Below are positions 54,742 through 62,725 of a DNA stretch of 64,000 nucleotides, piece after piece; the first letter of the stretch is position 1, and each line of letters starts with the position of its first letter. The DNA comes from Candidatus Aenigmatarchaeota archaeon (GTDB lineage: Archaea > Aenigmatarchaeota > Aenigmatarchaeia > PWEA01 > JACQIF01): positions 124,001 through 188,000 of the forward strand of contig CP066684.1 of assembly GCA_016432325.1 (NCBI GenBank). The letters are read 5' to 3'. A program made the translations under genes and the position numbers. The notes beneath the pieces were generated by a model that saw only the letters and a program-made list of their open reading frames with translations, was not told the origin of the DNA and searched no databases.

Positions 54742-56034
54742 ATGCCCGTCCGTCCAATAGTCATCGGCAGAGACGAAGAGGACGCGAAGCGTTTTGGCGA
54801 ACTGGGCACGATCACCCTCGGCAAGCACATCGTCGGCACAGGCGAGGACGCGCATCTCACGAACACGATAGTGATGGACGTCGCGCGTCCGCACGTGATG
54901 CTCGTTCTGGGCAAGCGCGGCCAGGGCAAGTCCTACACGCTCGCGACCATAGCAGAAGGCGTAACAGAGCTGCCTAAGGATATCCGCTCGAACCTCTCTG
55001 TCGTGATAATCGATACCATGGGAATCTTCTGGTCCATGAAAAATCCGAACGAAAAACAGGTCGAACTCCTCGCCGCGTGGGGTCTTCAACCCAAGGCTTT
55101 CGACGTTACGGTTTACGTGCCGCACGGCCACAAGGATTTCTTCCATAAGGAGGGCATCCCTTACGACGGGACGTACGCTTTGAATCCGTCTGACCTTACT
55201 CCAGAGGACTGGGCGCTGTCTTTCGAACTGTCTCTGATAGACCCGACTGGCATACTTCTCGATCGTGTCGTGCGCAAGCTGAAAGAGAGCGGCAGCTATG
55301 GAATCGACGACATCATAGAAGCCGTAGACGCGGACAGGCGGGCCGAGCCGAAAGTCAAGGAAGCCCTGCAGAACCGCCTGCTTTCGGCAAAGGAGTGGGG
55401 TCTCTTCTCGTCGCGCGGCACGCCGATAGAGGAGCTCCTGCAGCCCGGCAAGGTTTCTATAATCGACACGTCGCTCTTCAGCCAGCTCGGGGAAGGATGG
55501 AGCGTGCGCTCGCTTCTTGTGGGTTTGGTGGCTCGTCGCATATACGAAGCCCGCATCGCCGCCCGCAGGCGCGAGGAGACAGAACTGATCACCGGTACGG
55601 TCGCCAAGAAGAAGATTCCTTTGACGTGGTTGATGATAGACGAGGCGCACCAGTTCCTGCCGGCGGACGGACGTACAGCGGCCACTGAAGCGCTGCTCTC
55701 TCTCGTGAAGCAGGGCCGCCAGCCCGGCATTTCCTGCGTGTTCGCCACTCAACGCCCGAACAAGCTTCACGAGGACGCGATATCGCAGGCCGACCTCGTG
55801 CTCACGCACCGCCTGACAGTAAAGGCGGACATCGATGCGCTGCGCAGCATCATGCAGACGTACGTTCTTTTCGACATCACGAAATATCTCAATGAACTGC
55901 CTCGCGAGAAAGGTGTGGCGCTTGTGCTGGACGACAATTCGGAACGCCTGTTTACGTTGAAGGTAAAACCGCGCCAGTCATGGCATGCAGGCGACACGCC
56001 GATAGCGCTGAGAGTGAAGGAAGGGCTGGTTTAG
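54742..56034 (+). CDS. HerA-like/FtsK-type ATPase (DUF87)
   Basis: A 430-residue ATPase. The N-terminal beta HAS-like region (GTITLGKHIVGTGEDAHLTN) leads to Walker A VLGKRGQGKSYTLATIAEG (about 55-73), Walker B PLTWLMIDEAHQFLP and the arginine/sensor region ISCVFATQRPNKLHEDAISQ. Such ATPases form hexamers that pump DNA or proteins. True HerA works with NurA in end resection, but no nurA is seen nearby, so the role is open. The SD is GGGAGGTG before ATG 54742. It overlaps purB by 4 bp at the 3' end. Confidence 0.82.
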   Translation: MPVRPIVIGRDEEDAKRFGELGTITLGKHIVGTGEDAHLTNTIVMDVARPHVMLVLGKRGQGKSYTLATIAEGVTELPKDIRSNLSVVIIDTMGIFWSMKNPNEKQVELLAAWGLQPKAFDVTVYVPHGHKDFFHKEGIPYDGTYALNPSDLTPEDWALSFELSLIDPTGILLDRVVRKLKESGSYGIDDIIEAVDADRRAEPKVKEALQNRLLSAKEWGLFSSRGTPIEELLQPGKVSIIDTSLFSQLGEGWSVRSLLVGLVARRIYEARIAARRREETELITGTVAKKKIPLTWLMIDEAHQFLPADGRTAATEALLSLVKQGRQPGISCVFATQRPNKLHEDAISQADLVLTHRLTVKADIDALRSIMQTYVLFDITKYLNELPREKGVALVLDDNSERLFTLKVKPRQSWHAGDTPIALRVKEGLV

Positions 56035-57410
56035 CATTGGTACTTCGCTAATTTCGCGGCGAGTCCGGTGTAATTGCGCGGGGTTATCGCGTGCATCTTC
56101 GCCTTGGCCTCTTTTGAAATGTCAAGACCTTCTATGAAGTTGTGAATATCAACAGCCGTTATCTCCTTGCCGCGCGACATTCCCTTGAGCAGGTCGTACG
56201 CGTCGTCCCTTCCCTCCCTGCGAAGAATTGTTTGAAGGGCTTCCGTAACTACTTCAGGATGCGCGTCCAGTTCAGCCAATATCTTTGGTTCGTTGATGGT
56301 TATCTTCCCGAGGCCTTCCAGCATAGAGTCCCAGCCCAACCCTGTAGCACCGAGAGCTGGCCCGGCAAATCTCATGGTGACGCTGTCGGACAGGTCACGC
56401 TGGAGGCGCGATATCTGGAGTTTTTCACTGAGCCCTTTAAGAATCCAATTCGACGCGGTGAAAGCGCCCTCCGCCCTCTCGAATCTAATCGGATTTACCT
56501 TGTGAGGCATTGTGGAGGATCCGGTCTCTCCTTCTTTCGACTTCAATCCTACCCAATGGTCGCTGATGTAGCGCCACATGTCCTGCGCGTAGTTTATGCC
56601 GACGCGGTTGAGTCTGGCTACGTTGTCGAACACGCCTGCGAGGTTGTCGTGGGGCTCTATTTGGGTTGTCACGTAGTTCGGCACGAACTTGATCTTTTTG
56701 CCAGTCCCCAGTTCGTCCACGAAGTTGCGCGTGAAGCCCATCCAGTCCACATTCGGGTACGCTGCGACGTGCGCGTCGTAGCCCCCTGTCGCGCCGTTGA
56801 GCTTTACGGAAAGACGCGTCTCCTCGAGTTGCTTTAACTCGCTCTCCATGCGCCTGGCGAACACGTTGAACTCCTTGCCGACCGTCGTTGGTGAAGCAGG
56901 TTGGCCGTGCGTGCGCGCAAGCATCGGAAGGTCGGCGTACCTAACAGCAAACGATTCGGTTTCTTTTAGAACGTTGTGGGCCGCGGGAATTATGGCCTTC
57001 TCCAGAGCATCGCCGACCATGAGAGCGTAAGACGTGTTATTCACGTCTTCGGATGTCAGGCCGAAATGAAGCCAGCTCGTTACATCGGCCAAGGACGTCT
57101 TCTTGAGCCGCTCGCGCATGAACGTTTCGACGGCCTTGACGTCGTGGTCTGACACGGCTTCCAGTTCCTTGATTCTTCTGGAGTCGTCCAACGAGAGCTC
57201 TGCCAACGACATGAGCCGCTCGCACTCTTCTGGTGAGAATTCCCTCAAATCGGTCTGCGGGTGCTCGGATAGCCTTATCAAATATTCGGCTTCAACGCGT
57301 GTTCTGTAGCTTTGCAAACCCTTCTCGGAGAATATATTCCTCACTTTGGCGACAGTAGGTTTGTCAGCGTAGCGGCCGTCGAGAGGATCGAGCATTTCCA
57401 AAGAATGCAT
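56031..57410 (-). CDS. purB: Adenylosuccinate lyase
   Basis: A 459-residue enzyme of the fumarase/aspartase superfamily. Motifs: MLDPLDGRYADKP, TSWLHFGLTSEDVNNTSYAL, MLARTHGQPASPTTVGKE (catalytic His), and the signature GETGSSTMPHKVNPIRFE with the catalytic Ser loop. It cleaves SAICAR and adenylosuccinate in purine synthesis. A TATA (TATTTATAG, 57432-57443) lies 26 bp upstream. Together with purN and PurSL in this window it shows de novo purine synthesis. Confidence 0.95.
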   Translation of the reverse strand: MHSLEMLDPLDGRYADKPTVAKVRNIFSEKGLQSYRTRVEAEYLIRLSEHPQTDLREFSPEECERLMSLAELSLDDSRRIKELEAVSDHDVKAVETFMRERLKKTSLADVTSWLHFGLTSEDVNNTSYALMVGDALEKAIIPAAHNVLKETESFAVRYADLPMLARTHGQPASPTTVGKEFNVFARRMESELKQLEETRLSVKLNGATGGYDAHVAAYPNVDWMGFTRNFVDELGTGKKIKFVPNYVTTQIEPHDNLAGVFDNVARLNRVGINYAQDMWRYISDHWVGLKSKEGETGSSTMPHKVNPIRFERAEGAFTASNWILKGLSEKLQISRLQRDLSDSVTMRFAGPALGATGLGWDSMLEGLGKITINEPKILAELDAHPEVVTEALQTILRREGRDDAYDLLKGMSRGKEITAVDIHNFIEGLDISKEAKAKMHAITPRNYTGLAAKLAKYQC

Positions 57411-57537
57411 GAGTCCTTACTGCTCACAAAAACTATAAATAAGCCTCAAGCGCGCGTACTTCGGTAAACAATTGTAAGCCCGAACAGCAAAACACAAGCT
57501 TAAAAGCGTGTGTTGCGTTATTCGCACAGGTAATTTC

Positions 57538-58062
57538 ATGTCAATAGCGGCTTCAGCGTACCAAGGAGATAAGAACATCGGACTCTGCGCAGACGTCGTG
57601 CGCGCGATGCAGAACACTCTTGATAACTATCTGGCGCAGCCTGTTGCGACCGTTGAATATGACACTATAGAGAAAGGAGGACCTGTGCACAAGACGCACG
57701 ATATAGAAACCCGCAGGGACGCCCTCATCTATGACCTTCAGACAGAGAATTTTGAGAACGATATGCCGCAAACTGAGTTCGGATGGAGATACGGTCTTGT
57801 GGCCGCGGACGTCATCGGCAAGATGTTCACCGAAGCGACAGGCGGCGTGCATAGAAATCCCTACGCGGTATTGAGACACTCGATGGCAGGTCAATGCAGG
57901 GAAGCTTTGTTGGAAACGGCCGGCCACGTGGGATTGCACTTCCGCGAGGCCATGGAAAACGTTCTCGAAAATCAGGATGCGTACGCTCACGTCGTGGACG
58001 TCTACCGAGACTCGTTGAGACCAAAACACTCGCGGCATCCCATAAAGGATAAGGGTAAATAG
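57538..58062 (+). CDS. Soluble protein of unknown function
   Basis: A 174-residue protein, mostly helical (NIGLCADVVRAMQNTLDNYL, YGLVAADVIGKMFTEATGGV, REALLETAGHVGLHFREAME). No domain recognised and no signal peptide. A TATA-like CTTAAAAG near 57503 suggests a start near 57529. GTG 57508 gives a longer frame. It precedes the Hef-like helicase gene by 20 bp, but that gene has its own TATA. Confidence 0.6.
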   Translation: MSIAASAYQGDKNIGLCADVVRAMQNTLDNYLAQPVATVEYDTIEKGGPVHKTHDIETRRDALIYDLQTENFENDMPQTEFGWRYGLVAADVIGKMFTEATGGVHRNPYAVLRHSMAGQCREALLETAGHVGLHFREAMENVLENQDAYAHVVDVYRDSLRPKHSRHPIKDKGK

Positions 58063-58082
58063 TACACTTGTCCAATCTTTCC

Positions 58083-59630
58083 ATGTTCGTGACTCATCCT
58101 CTGATTAAGCCCGAATCCGTCGAGCAGAGGCTCTATCAGGAGAACGTGCTCGCCACGGCCGTTTCCGCCAACACGCTGGTCGTGCTTCCGACAGGGCTCG
58201 GCAAAACGGCAGTAGCCGCGCTGCTCGCGGCGCACAGAATCAGCAAGAACGGCGGCAAGATTCTCGTACTCGCGCCGACGCGTCCGCTAGTCGAACAGCA
58301 CAAGCGTTCGTTCGCGCAGATCATGGAAGTCGCGGAAGGAGACATGGCCGTTTACACGGGGAAGATAGGACCCAAAGAGCGCAGGGAAGGCTACAAGAAT
58401 CACGTCATGATTTTCGCGACGCCGCAGGTTGTGCAGAACGATCTGATCGCAGGACGCCTCGACCTTTCGCAGTACACGCTTCTCGTGCTGGACGAATGCC
58501 ACCGCGGCATAGGAGACTACCCATATCCTTTCATAGCAGAGCTTTACATGCGTCGTGCGCACGCGCCGCGCATCCTCGGCCTTACGGCGTCTCCGGGCGC
58601 GACCAAGGAAAAGGTTGACGCAATATGCAAAGGCTTGCACATCGAGCGCGTTGAGATACGGACGGAAAGCGACGAGGATGTGCTTCCGTACGTGCAGAGC
58701 GTCCATACGCAGTGGATAGGCGTTGACCTGCCAAAGGAGTTTATCGAGGTGCAGGTGCTTCTCGACGAAGCACTCAAGCAGCGTTACGCGAAGCTGCGCG
58801 AGTGGGACTATCTCACAGGACCGTATGTGCGCAAGACCGACCTGCTTCGCCTGCAGATTCAGCTGAGAAAGGCCGCCGGCGGGCGGAAACCAGCGGCGTA
58901 TATTTTCTCCGCGATATCGCTCGTCGCCGAGGCGCTGAAGATAGAGCATGCGTTAGTTCTCCTGGAAACGCAGGGCGTGTCGCCGCTCCTGGAGTACTTC
59001 AAGCGCATGCGCGAGGCTGCGGAGAAGGGGAAAACAAAGGCCGTCAAACGCGTGATGCACGACGCGCGCATGGAAGCCGCGTTCCTGAAGACCTACGACC
59101 TCGTCGGTCGGCGCGTCGAGCATCCGAAACTGGCGGAGCTGCAGAAGATAGTCGAAAAGAAACTGAACGAGAATGATGGAACGAAGATAATCGTCTTCAC
59201 GCACTACCGCGATTCTGTCAAACAAGTTCTCAACACCCTGCGCGCTGTCAAGGGCTGCAAGCCTGTGGGTTTCGTCGGTCAGGCCGGGGACGGGGGTCTA
59301 GACCAGAGGACTCAGGTTGCAATTCTGCAGAAGTTCCGCGAGCTGCATTACAACGTTCTCGTTTGCACGTCAGTGGGAGAGGAAGGGCTGGACGTGCCGG
59401 CCGTCGATACGGTCGTCTTCTACGAGCCCGTGCCGTCGGAGATACGCTCGATTCAGAGGCGCGGTCGCACAGGCCGCCAGAAGGCCGGAGAGGTCGTGAT
59501 TCTGATGGCGCGCGACACCAGAGACGAAGGAATCTTCTGGTCCGCGCAGCACAAGGAGAAGAAGATGAAAGCGCTGCTCAAGAATATGCAGGGTCGTTCG
59601 GTGCAGACGAGTTTGACGGAGCTATTTTAG
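58083..59630 (+). CDS. Hef/FANCM-type superfamily 2 helicase (nuclease part separate)
   Basis: About 515 residues. Motifs: I VVLPTGLGKTAVAALLA, Ia LAPTRPLVEQH, II LLVLDECHRGIGDYPYP (DECH), III LGLTASPG, IV KIIVFTHYRD, V VCTSVGEEGLDVPAVD, VI QRRGRTGR. A helical insert between the two RecA domains (about 210-340) matches the Hef/MPH1 fork-binding insert. In Euryarchaeota Hef is fused to an XPF nuclease; here the nuclease is a separate gene (60007). The C-terminus QTSLTELF looks like a PCNA-binding PIP box. ATG 58083 fits a TATA (GGTAAATAG) 26 bp upstream. Confidence 0.9.
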   Translation: MFVTHPLIKPESVEQRLYQENVLATAVSANTLVVLPTGLGKTAVAALLAAHRISKNGGKILVLAPTRPLVEQHKRSFAQIMEVAEGDMAVYTGKIGPKERREGYKNHVMIFATPQVVQNDLIAGRLDLSQYTLLVLDECHRGIGDYPYPFIAELYMRRAHAPRILGLTASPGATKEKVDAICKGLHIERVEIRTESDEDVLPYVQSVHTQWIGVDLPKEFIEVQVLLDEALKQRYAKLREWDYLTGPYVRKTDLLRLQIQLRKAAGGRKPAAYIFSAISLVAEALKIEHALVLLETQGVSPLLEYFKRMREAAEKGKTKAVKRVMHDARMEAAFLKTYDLVGRRVEHPKLAELQKIVEKKLNENDGTKIIVFTHYRDSVKQVLNTLRAVKGCKPVGFVGQAGDGGLDQRTQVAILQKFRELHYNVLVCTSVGEEGLDVPAVDTVVFYEPVPSEIRSIQRRGRTGRQKAGEVVILMARDTRDEGIFWSAQHKEKKMKALLKNMQGRSVQTSLTELF

Positions 59631-59663
59631 TTTGTAGAGCTGTACCGGGAAAACCGCCAATAT

Positions 59664-59795
59664 TCAATCCGCCGCTTCCATCTCTGTCCCGCATCTGGGG
59701 CACTTGCCGGATGCGTGCTCAAGATGGCCGCATTTGGGACACTCGTAATGTCCTTTGTGATCGCCGGGCGTCTCGTCGATGAAGTCATCGGGCAT
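59664..59795 (-). CDS. 43-residue zinc-ribbon miniprotein
   Basis: A short ORF (MPDDFIDETPGDHKGHYECP then KCGHLEHASGKCPRCGTEM) with two CxxC pairs, YECPKCG and GKCPRCG, forming a rubredoxin-like zinc ribbon. It starts 6 bp after the stop of the next small gene and is co-oriented with it. The strict Cys spacing makes chance unlikely. It lies between the split Hef helicase and nuclease genes on the other strand. Confidence 0.65.
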   Translation of the reverse strand: MPDDFIDETPGDHKGHYECPKCGHLEHASGKCPRCGTEMEAAD

Positions 59796-59801
59796 ACGCG
59801 T

Positions 59802-59936
59802 CTACTCTTCGCCTTCGAAGACTTCCTCTTCTGTATCTTCTTCCATGGTCTCTTCGTCCTTCTGCTCTACCATGGGCTTGCCGCAGTGCTTGCCCGTTTT
59901 CTCCGACTCGTATCCGCATTCGTTGCAGACGTACAT
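59802..59936 (-). CDS. 44-residue zinc-binding miniprotein with acidic tail
   Basis: A short ORF (MYVCNECGYESEKTGKHCGK...) with CxxC and a later HC pair followed by a Glu-rich tail (EETMEEDTEEEVFEGEE). It is preceded by the SD AGGTGATG and by TATA elements at 59968-59986. It heads a two-gene zinc-ribbon operon. Archaeal genomes hold many such orphan ribbons; function unknown. Confidence 0.65.
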   Translation of the reverse strand: MYVCNECGYESEKTGKHCGKPMVEQKDEETMEEDTEEEVFEGEE

Positions 59937-59976
59937 CGCATCACCTACGGCGTAAAGGGAGAACCAGAATATAAGG

Positions 59977-59986
59977 CTTTATAACG
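59977..59986. promoter_or_regulatory. TATA box between zinc-ribbon operon and Hef nuclease
   Basis: CTTTATAACG is centred near 59981, 26 bp before ATG 60007 on the plus strand. On the minus strand the same AT-rich segment, or the adjacent CTTATATTC (59968-59976), could drive the zinc-ribbon operon with a short SD-containing leader. Confidence 0.55.
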
Positions 59987-60006
59987 ATTGGCGGGCGTCT
60001 ATCGTC

Positions 60007-60702
60007 ATGCCATCCCAGTCCATTCTCAAACCGGAAAACAAAGTGCTGATCTTCGCAGACAACCGTGAGTTCGCCTCCAAGGTAGTCCGTGAGCTCGCCC
60101 TTATGGACTGCATCGTGCAGCCGCAGCAGCTCGCTGTCGCGGACTTCATACTATCCGACCGCGTCGGCGTGGAACGCAAGACGACCGCCGACTTCGTTTC
60201 CTCCGTTTTTGACCAGCGCCTGTTCGAGCAGATAAGGAACCTGAAGAACTCGTACGAAAAACCCATCCTGATAATCGAGGGAGTGGACGTCTACGGCGAG
60301 CGCAACGTGCATCCGAACAGCATACGCGGCGCGCTTGCGTCGATAGCGATAGACTACGCCGTTCCCATACTGTGGACGCAGGATGAGGCCGAGACGGCAG
60401 GGATGCTTTTCTGGATAGCCAAGCGCGAACAGCTGGACCTTGGACGGCCTGTGGCGATACGCGCAGAGAAGAGGCGCACGACGCTTTCAGAGCACCAGGA
60501 GTTCCTCGTGGCCGGGCTGCCTGACGTGAACCGCGTTCGCGCGCGTGCGCTGCTCGAGCACCTCAGGACTCCGGAGAAGCTGTTCCGCGCCTCTGAGGAG
60601 CGTTTGCAGAAGGTCGGGGGCATAGGCCCGGTTCTCGCTAGGCGCATAAGAGAGGTCCTGACATCCGAATACGCGCCTGCTGAAGGCTCGAAAAAGGCTT
60701 AA
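60007..60702 (+). CDS. ERCC4/XPF-family nuclease with helix-hairpin-helix
   Basis: A 231-residue protein. The ERCC4 nuclease domain has FADNREFASKVVREL (D of GDxxxR type), VADFILSDRVGVERKTTADF (VERKxxxD catalytic motif) and ILIIEG. Two helix-hairpin-helix motifs follow (LVAGLPDVNRVRARALLEHL and LQKVGGIGPVLARRIREVL). It cuts branched DNA as a dimer. It corresponds to the C-terminal half of Hef, whose helicase half is encoded separately at 58083. No clear PIP box at the C-terminus, unlike crenarchaeal XPF. Leaderless. Confidence 0.88.
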   Translation: MPSQSILKPENKVLIFADNREFASKVVRELALMDCIVQPQQLAVADFILSDRVGVERKTTADFVSSVFDQRLFEQIRNLKNSYEKPILIIEGVDVYGERNVHPNSIRGALASIAIDYAVPILWTQDEAETAGMLFWIAKREQLDLGRPVAIRAEKRRTTLSEHQEFLVAGLPDVNRVRARALLEHLRTPEKLFRASEERLQKVGGIGPVLARRIREVLTSEYAPAEGSKKA

Positions 60703-60737
60703 ATAAAGAGAGGGCGGATTAGAAGCCGAGTGTACAT

Positions 60738-61316
60738 ATGGACGCCAAGATTATGTTCGCCCAGGCCTTCGGGACGGGCAACGAGATAAGCACGCTCGTC
60801 CAGAGCGAGTTCTTCGCGTACGCGCTGCCGTTCCTGTTCGCTTTTGCGGTGGTTTACGGTCTGCTGAGCCACGTCGGCGAGAAGGGTCTGCCGGAGGACA
60901 AGCACTCGCGCGTGGTTATTGCTCTTGCTTCTGGATTCCTTGTATTGCCGATTGCGCCCAGCTTGGTAGGAATACTCAGCACGGTGTCGAGCGGGCTTGT
61001 GGTTGGCGTTGGAGCACTCCTGATTCTCGTAATACTATTCGAACTACTTGGTGTACGCTCAAGTAAGAAGGTGCCTGTCCTCGAGGGAGGCAAGCACGTT
61101 GGATACCAAGACATCCCAATGTCTATCTTCGAAGCACACAATAAGATGTTCTTGGCGCTCCTTGCTATAATAGCCGTTTTGATATTCGCAAACGCCGGAT
61201 GGTTCTCGGCTCTGGGTCTGCCCACACCAGACTTCCTGTTTAACTCGCCGCTAATCCTTTTCGTTATATTCATGATTGCGATAGTAGCGTGGGTTAGCCG
61301 AGGGGAGCAAACATGA
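60738..61316 (+). CDS. Four-helix membrane protein, tandem paralogue A
   Basis: A 192-residue protein with four or five membrane segments. Shared landmarks with the next gene are the start (GNEISTLVQSEFFAYALPFL), FAVVYGLLSHVG, the loop RVVIALASGFLVLPIAPSLV and the end (FANAGWFSALGLPTPDFLFN). Function unknown. TATA CTTAAATAAAG near 60699. It overlaps the next gene by 4 bp (ATGA). Confidence 0.7.
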   Translation: MDAKIMFAQAFGTGNEISTLVQSEFFAYALPFLFAFAVVYGLLSHVGEKGLPEDKHSRVVIALASGFLVLPIAPSLVGILSTVSSGLVVGVGALLILVILFELLGVRSSKKVPVLEGGKHVGYQDIPMSIFEAHNKMFLALLAIIAVLIFANAGWFSALGLPTPDFLFNSPLILFVIFMIAIVAWVSRGEQT

Positions 61317-61879
61317 TAGGAGCTTTGTTGCTTCAGATACCTGTCGGGGTTGGAAGCGAGATAAGACAATTTACGCAGAGCGAGTTCTTCGTCTTTGTAA
61401 TCCCGTTCCTTCTCTCTTTCGCTATTGTCTACGGCTTTCTGGGCCACGCGAAGGTTCCCAAGGACCCGCAGATACGGGCGGTAATATCTCTGCTTGTCGG
61501 ATTGCTTACCCTGCCGGCGGCACCTATCCTTGTTGGATTCCTCACGCCTCTCTCTGGAAGCCTGCTCGTGCTGATAGGAGGACTGCTCGTTTTAATAATC
61601 ATGCTGGAGATGCTCGGCCTCGGCTCTAAAGGGAAGTCTTACATAGAAAAAACCAAGGAAGGCGTCAGTCTTAAATCCTTGCCAGGCAGCGGTCTGTTCC
61701 AGCGTCATGGCACAGGATTCGCAATTATAATGATTGCCGCGGCATTGCTAATCTTCTTCAACGCCGGCGGCCTGAACCTGCTGGGCTTCCAGACGCCTGG
61801 CGTGTTCCTCAACGCCCCTCTGATATTCTTCCTGATAGTAATCTTCCTGGTAGTCTACTTCGTTTCTCTGAAAGAATGA
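61313..61879 (+). CDS. Four-helix membrane protein, tandem paralogue B
   Basis: A 188-residue paralogue of the preceding gene product, aligning end to end: GSEIRQFTQSEFFVFVIPFL, FAIVYGFLGHAK, IRAVISLLVGLLTLPAAPIL, FFNAGGLNLLGFQTPGVFLN. The tandem, translationally coupled pair suggests a heteromeric membrane complex. No known family is recognised. It ends 4 bp from the convergent purN gene. Confidence 0.7.
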   Translation: MIGALLLQIPVGVGSEIRQFTQSEFFVFVIPFLLSFAIVYGFLGHAKVPKDPQIRAVISLLVGLLTLPAAPILVGFLTPLSGSLLVLIGGLLVLIIMLEMLGLGSKGKSYIEKTKEGVSLKSLPGSGLFQRHGTGFAIIMIAAALLIFFNAGGLNLLGFQTPGVFLNAPLIFFLIVIFLVVYFVSLKE

Positions 61880-61883
61880 GCGC

Positions 61884-62672
61884 CTAGCCCATCGCATATC
61901 CGTTCCTGTTCCAGTGGTTGTCTATCCACAGGCGGGCTCTCTGTTGTTTGTCGTAGTCCAGTGAAACATGACCTTCTGAAATGAGTTCGACTGCTTTGAC
62001 GAACGCAGGAACGTCGCACAGGCGTTTCATCTTCTCCTGGTGAGCCGCGGCGAACGCTTCCAGACTCGATTCGTGGTTGAATATCTCTTCTGTCATTCCT
62101 TCCACAGGCAGCGCTTTCGAGCGCACGAGTATCGGGCCCTGGTCGGGCTCCTCGCTCATCAGATGAATCGTTGAGCGCGTCTCGTTTTCGCCTGCTCTCA
62201 GAGCCTTCAGCACAGCACGGTCTCCTGTGTACTTCCTACTGCCGTGTTCGTCCGTAGAGGCCAAGTCGGCCGGATGCACGTTGAAGACAGGGAAGCGTTT
62301 TATTACCGGCGCCGTCAGCTTCTTCATGTAACCGGACGCGATGATTATGTCTGTTTTGAACCGCTCAACTTCCATCAAGTCATCGAGAAGTAGTGTGCCC
62401 GCCCTGTCGAACAGACGCCGCGTATCCATATCCTTCAGGTTCGGCTGGTCGCTGTTGGCGTAGAACTTTTCCATGTCATTGACGATAACGGGTATTTCGT
62501 GCGATTCGAACCATCCGAGCGCTCCGGCCTTCGAATTGTCTGTATAGCCCGCTTTCAGAGGCCAGCGTTCGTGGATTGCTTTAGCGCTCGACGCGCCTCC
62601 GCTGAAAAAGGCGACGATGCCTATGTCTTCAGGTTTTCCAGAATAGATTGCGTGCTGCTCGTGAGCCTGCAT
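61884..62672 (-). CDS. purN: Phosphoribosylglycinamide formyltransferase-like
   Basis: A 262-residue formyltransferase. Motifs: GIVAFFSGGASSAKAI at the N-terminus, ASGYMKKLTAPVIKRFPVFNVHPADLA with the catalytic Asn and His, and YTGDRAVLKALRAGENETR...EEPDQGPIL with the catalytic Asp in TGD and EPDxG. It transfers a formyl group from 10-formyl-THF to GAR. It is longer than E. coli PurN (212), with an insert between the strands at residues 60-95. It shares the TATA at 62694-62703 with the divergent PurSL gene. Confidence 0.85.
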   Translation of the reverse strand: MQAHEQHAIYSGKPEDIGIVAFFSGGASSAKAIHERWPLKAGYTDNSKAGALGWFESHEIPVIVNDMEKFYANSDQPNLKDMDTRRLFDRAGTLLLDDLMEVERFKTDIIIASGYMKKLTAPVIKRFPVFNVHPADLASTDEHGSRKYTGDRAVLKALRAGENETRSTIHLMSEEPDQGPILVRSKALPVEGMTEEIFNHESSLEAFAAAHQEKMKRLCDVPAFVKAVELISEGHVSLDYDKQQRARLWIDNHWNRNGYAMG

Positions 62673-62693
62673 GCAGATACGAACGAGTCGAAA

Positions 62694-62703
62694 GTATATA
62701 TCC
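62694..62703. promoter_or_regulatory. Bidirectional TATA box, purN / PurSL
   Basis: AGTATATATCC is centred near 62698. It lies about 26 bp from ATG 62672 (minus) and 27 bp from ATG 62726 (plus), coupling transcription of two purine genes through one element. Confidence 0.65.
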
Positions 62704-62725
62704 TTTCGGTGCGCACGTGCGTTCG

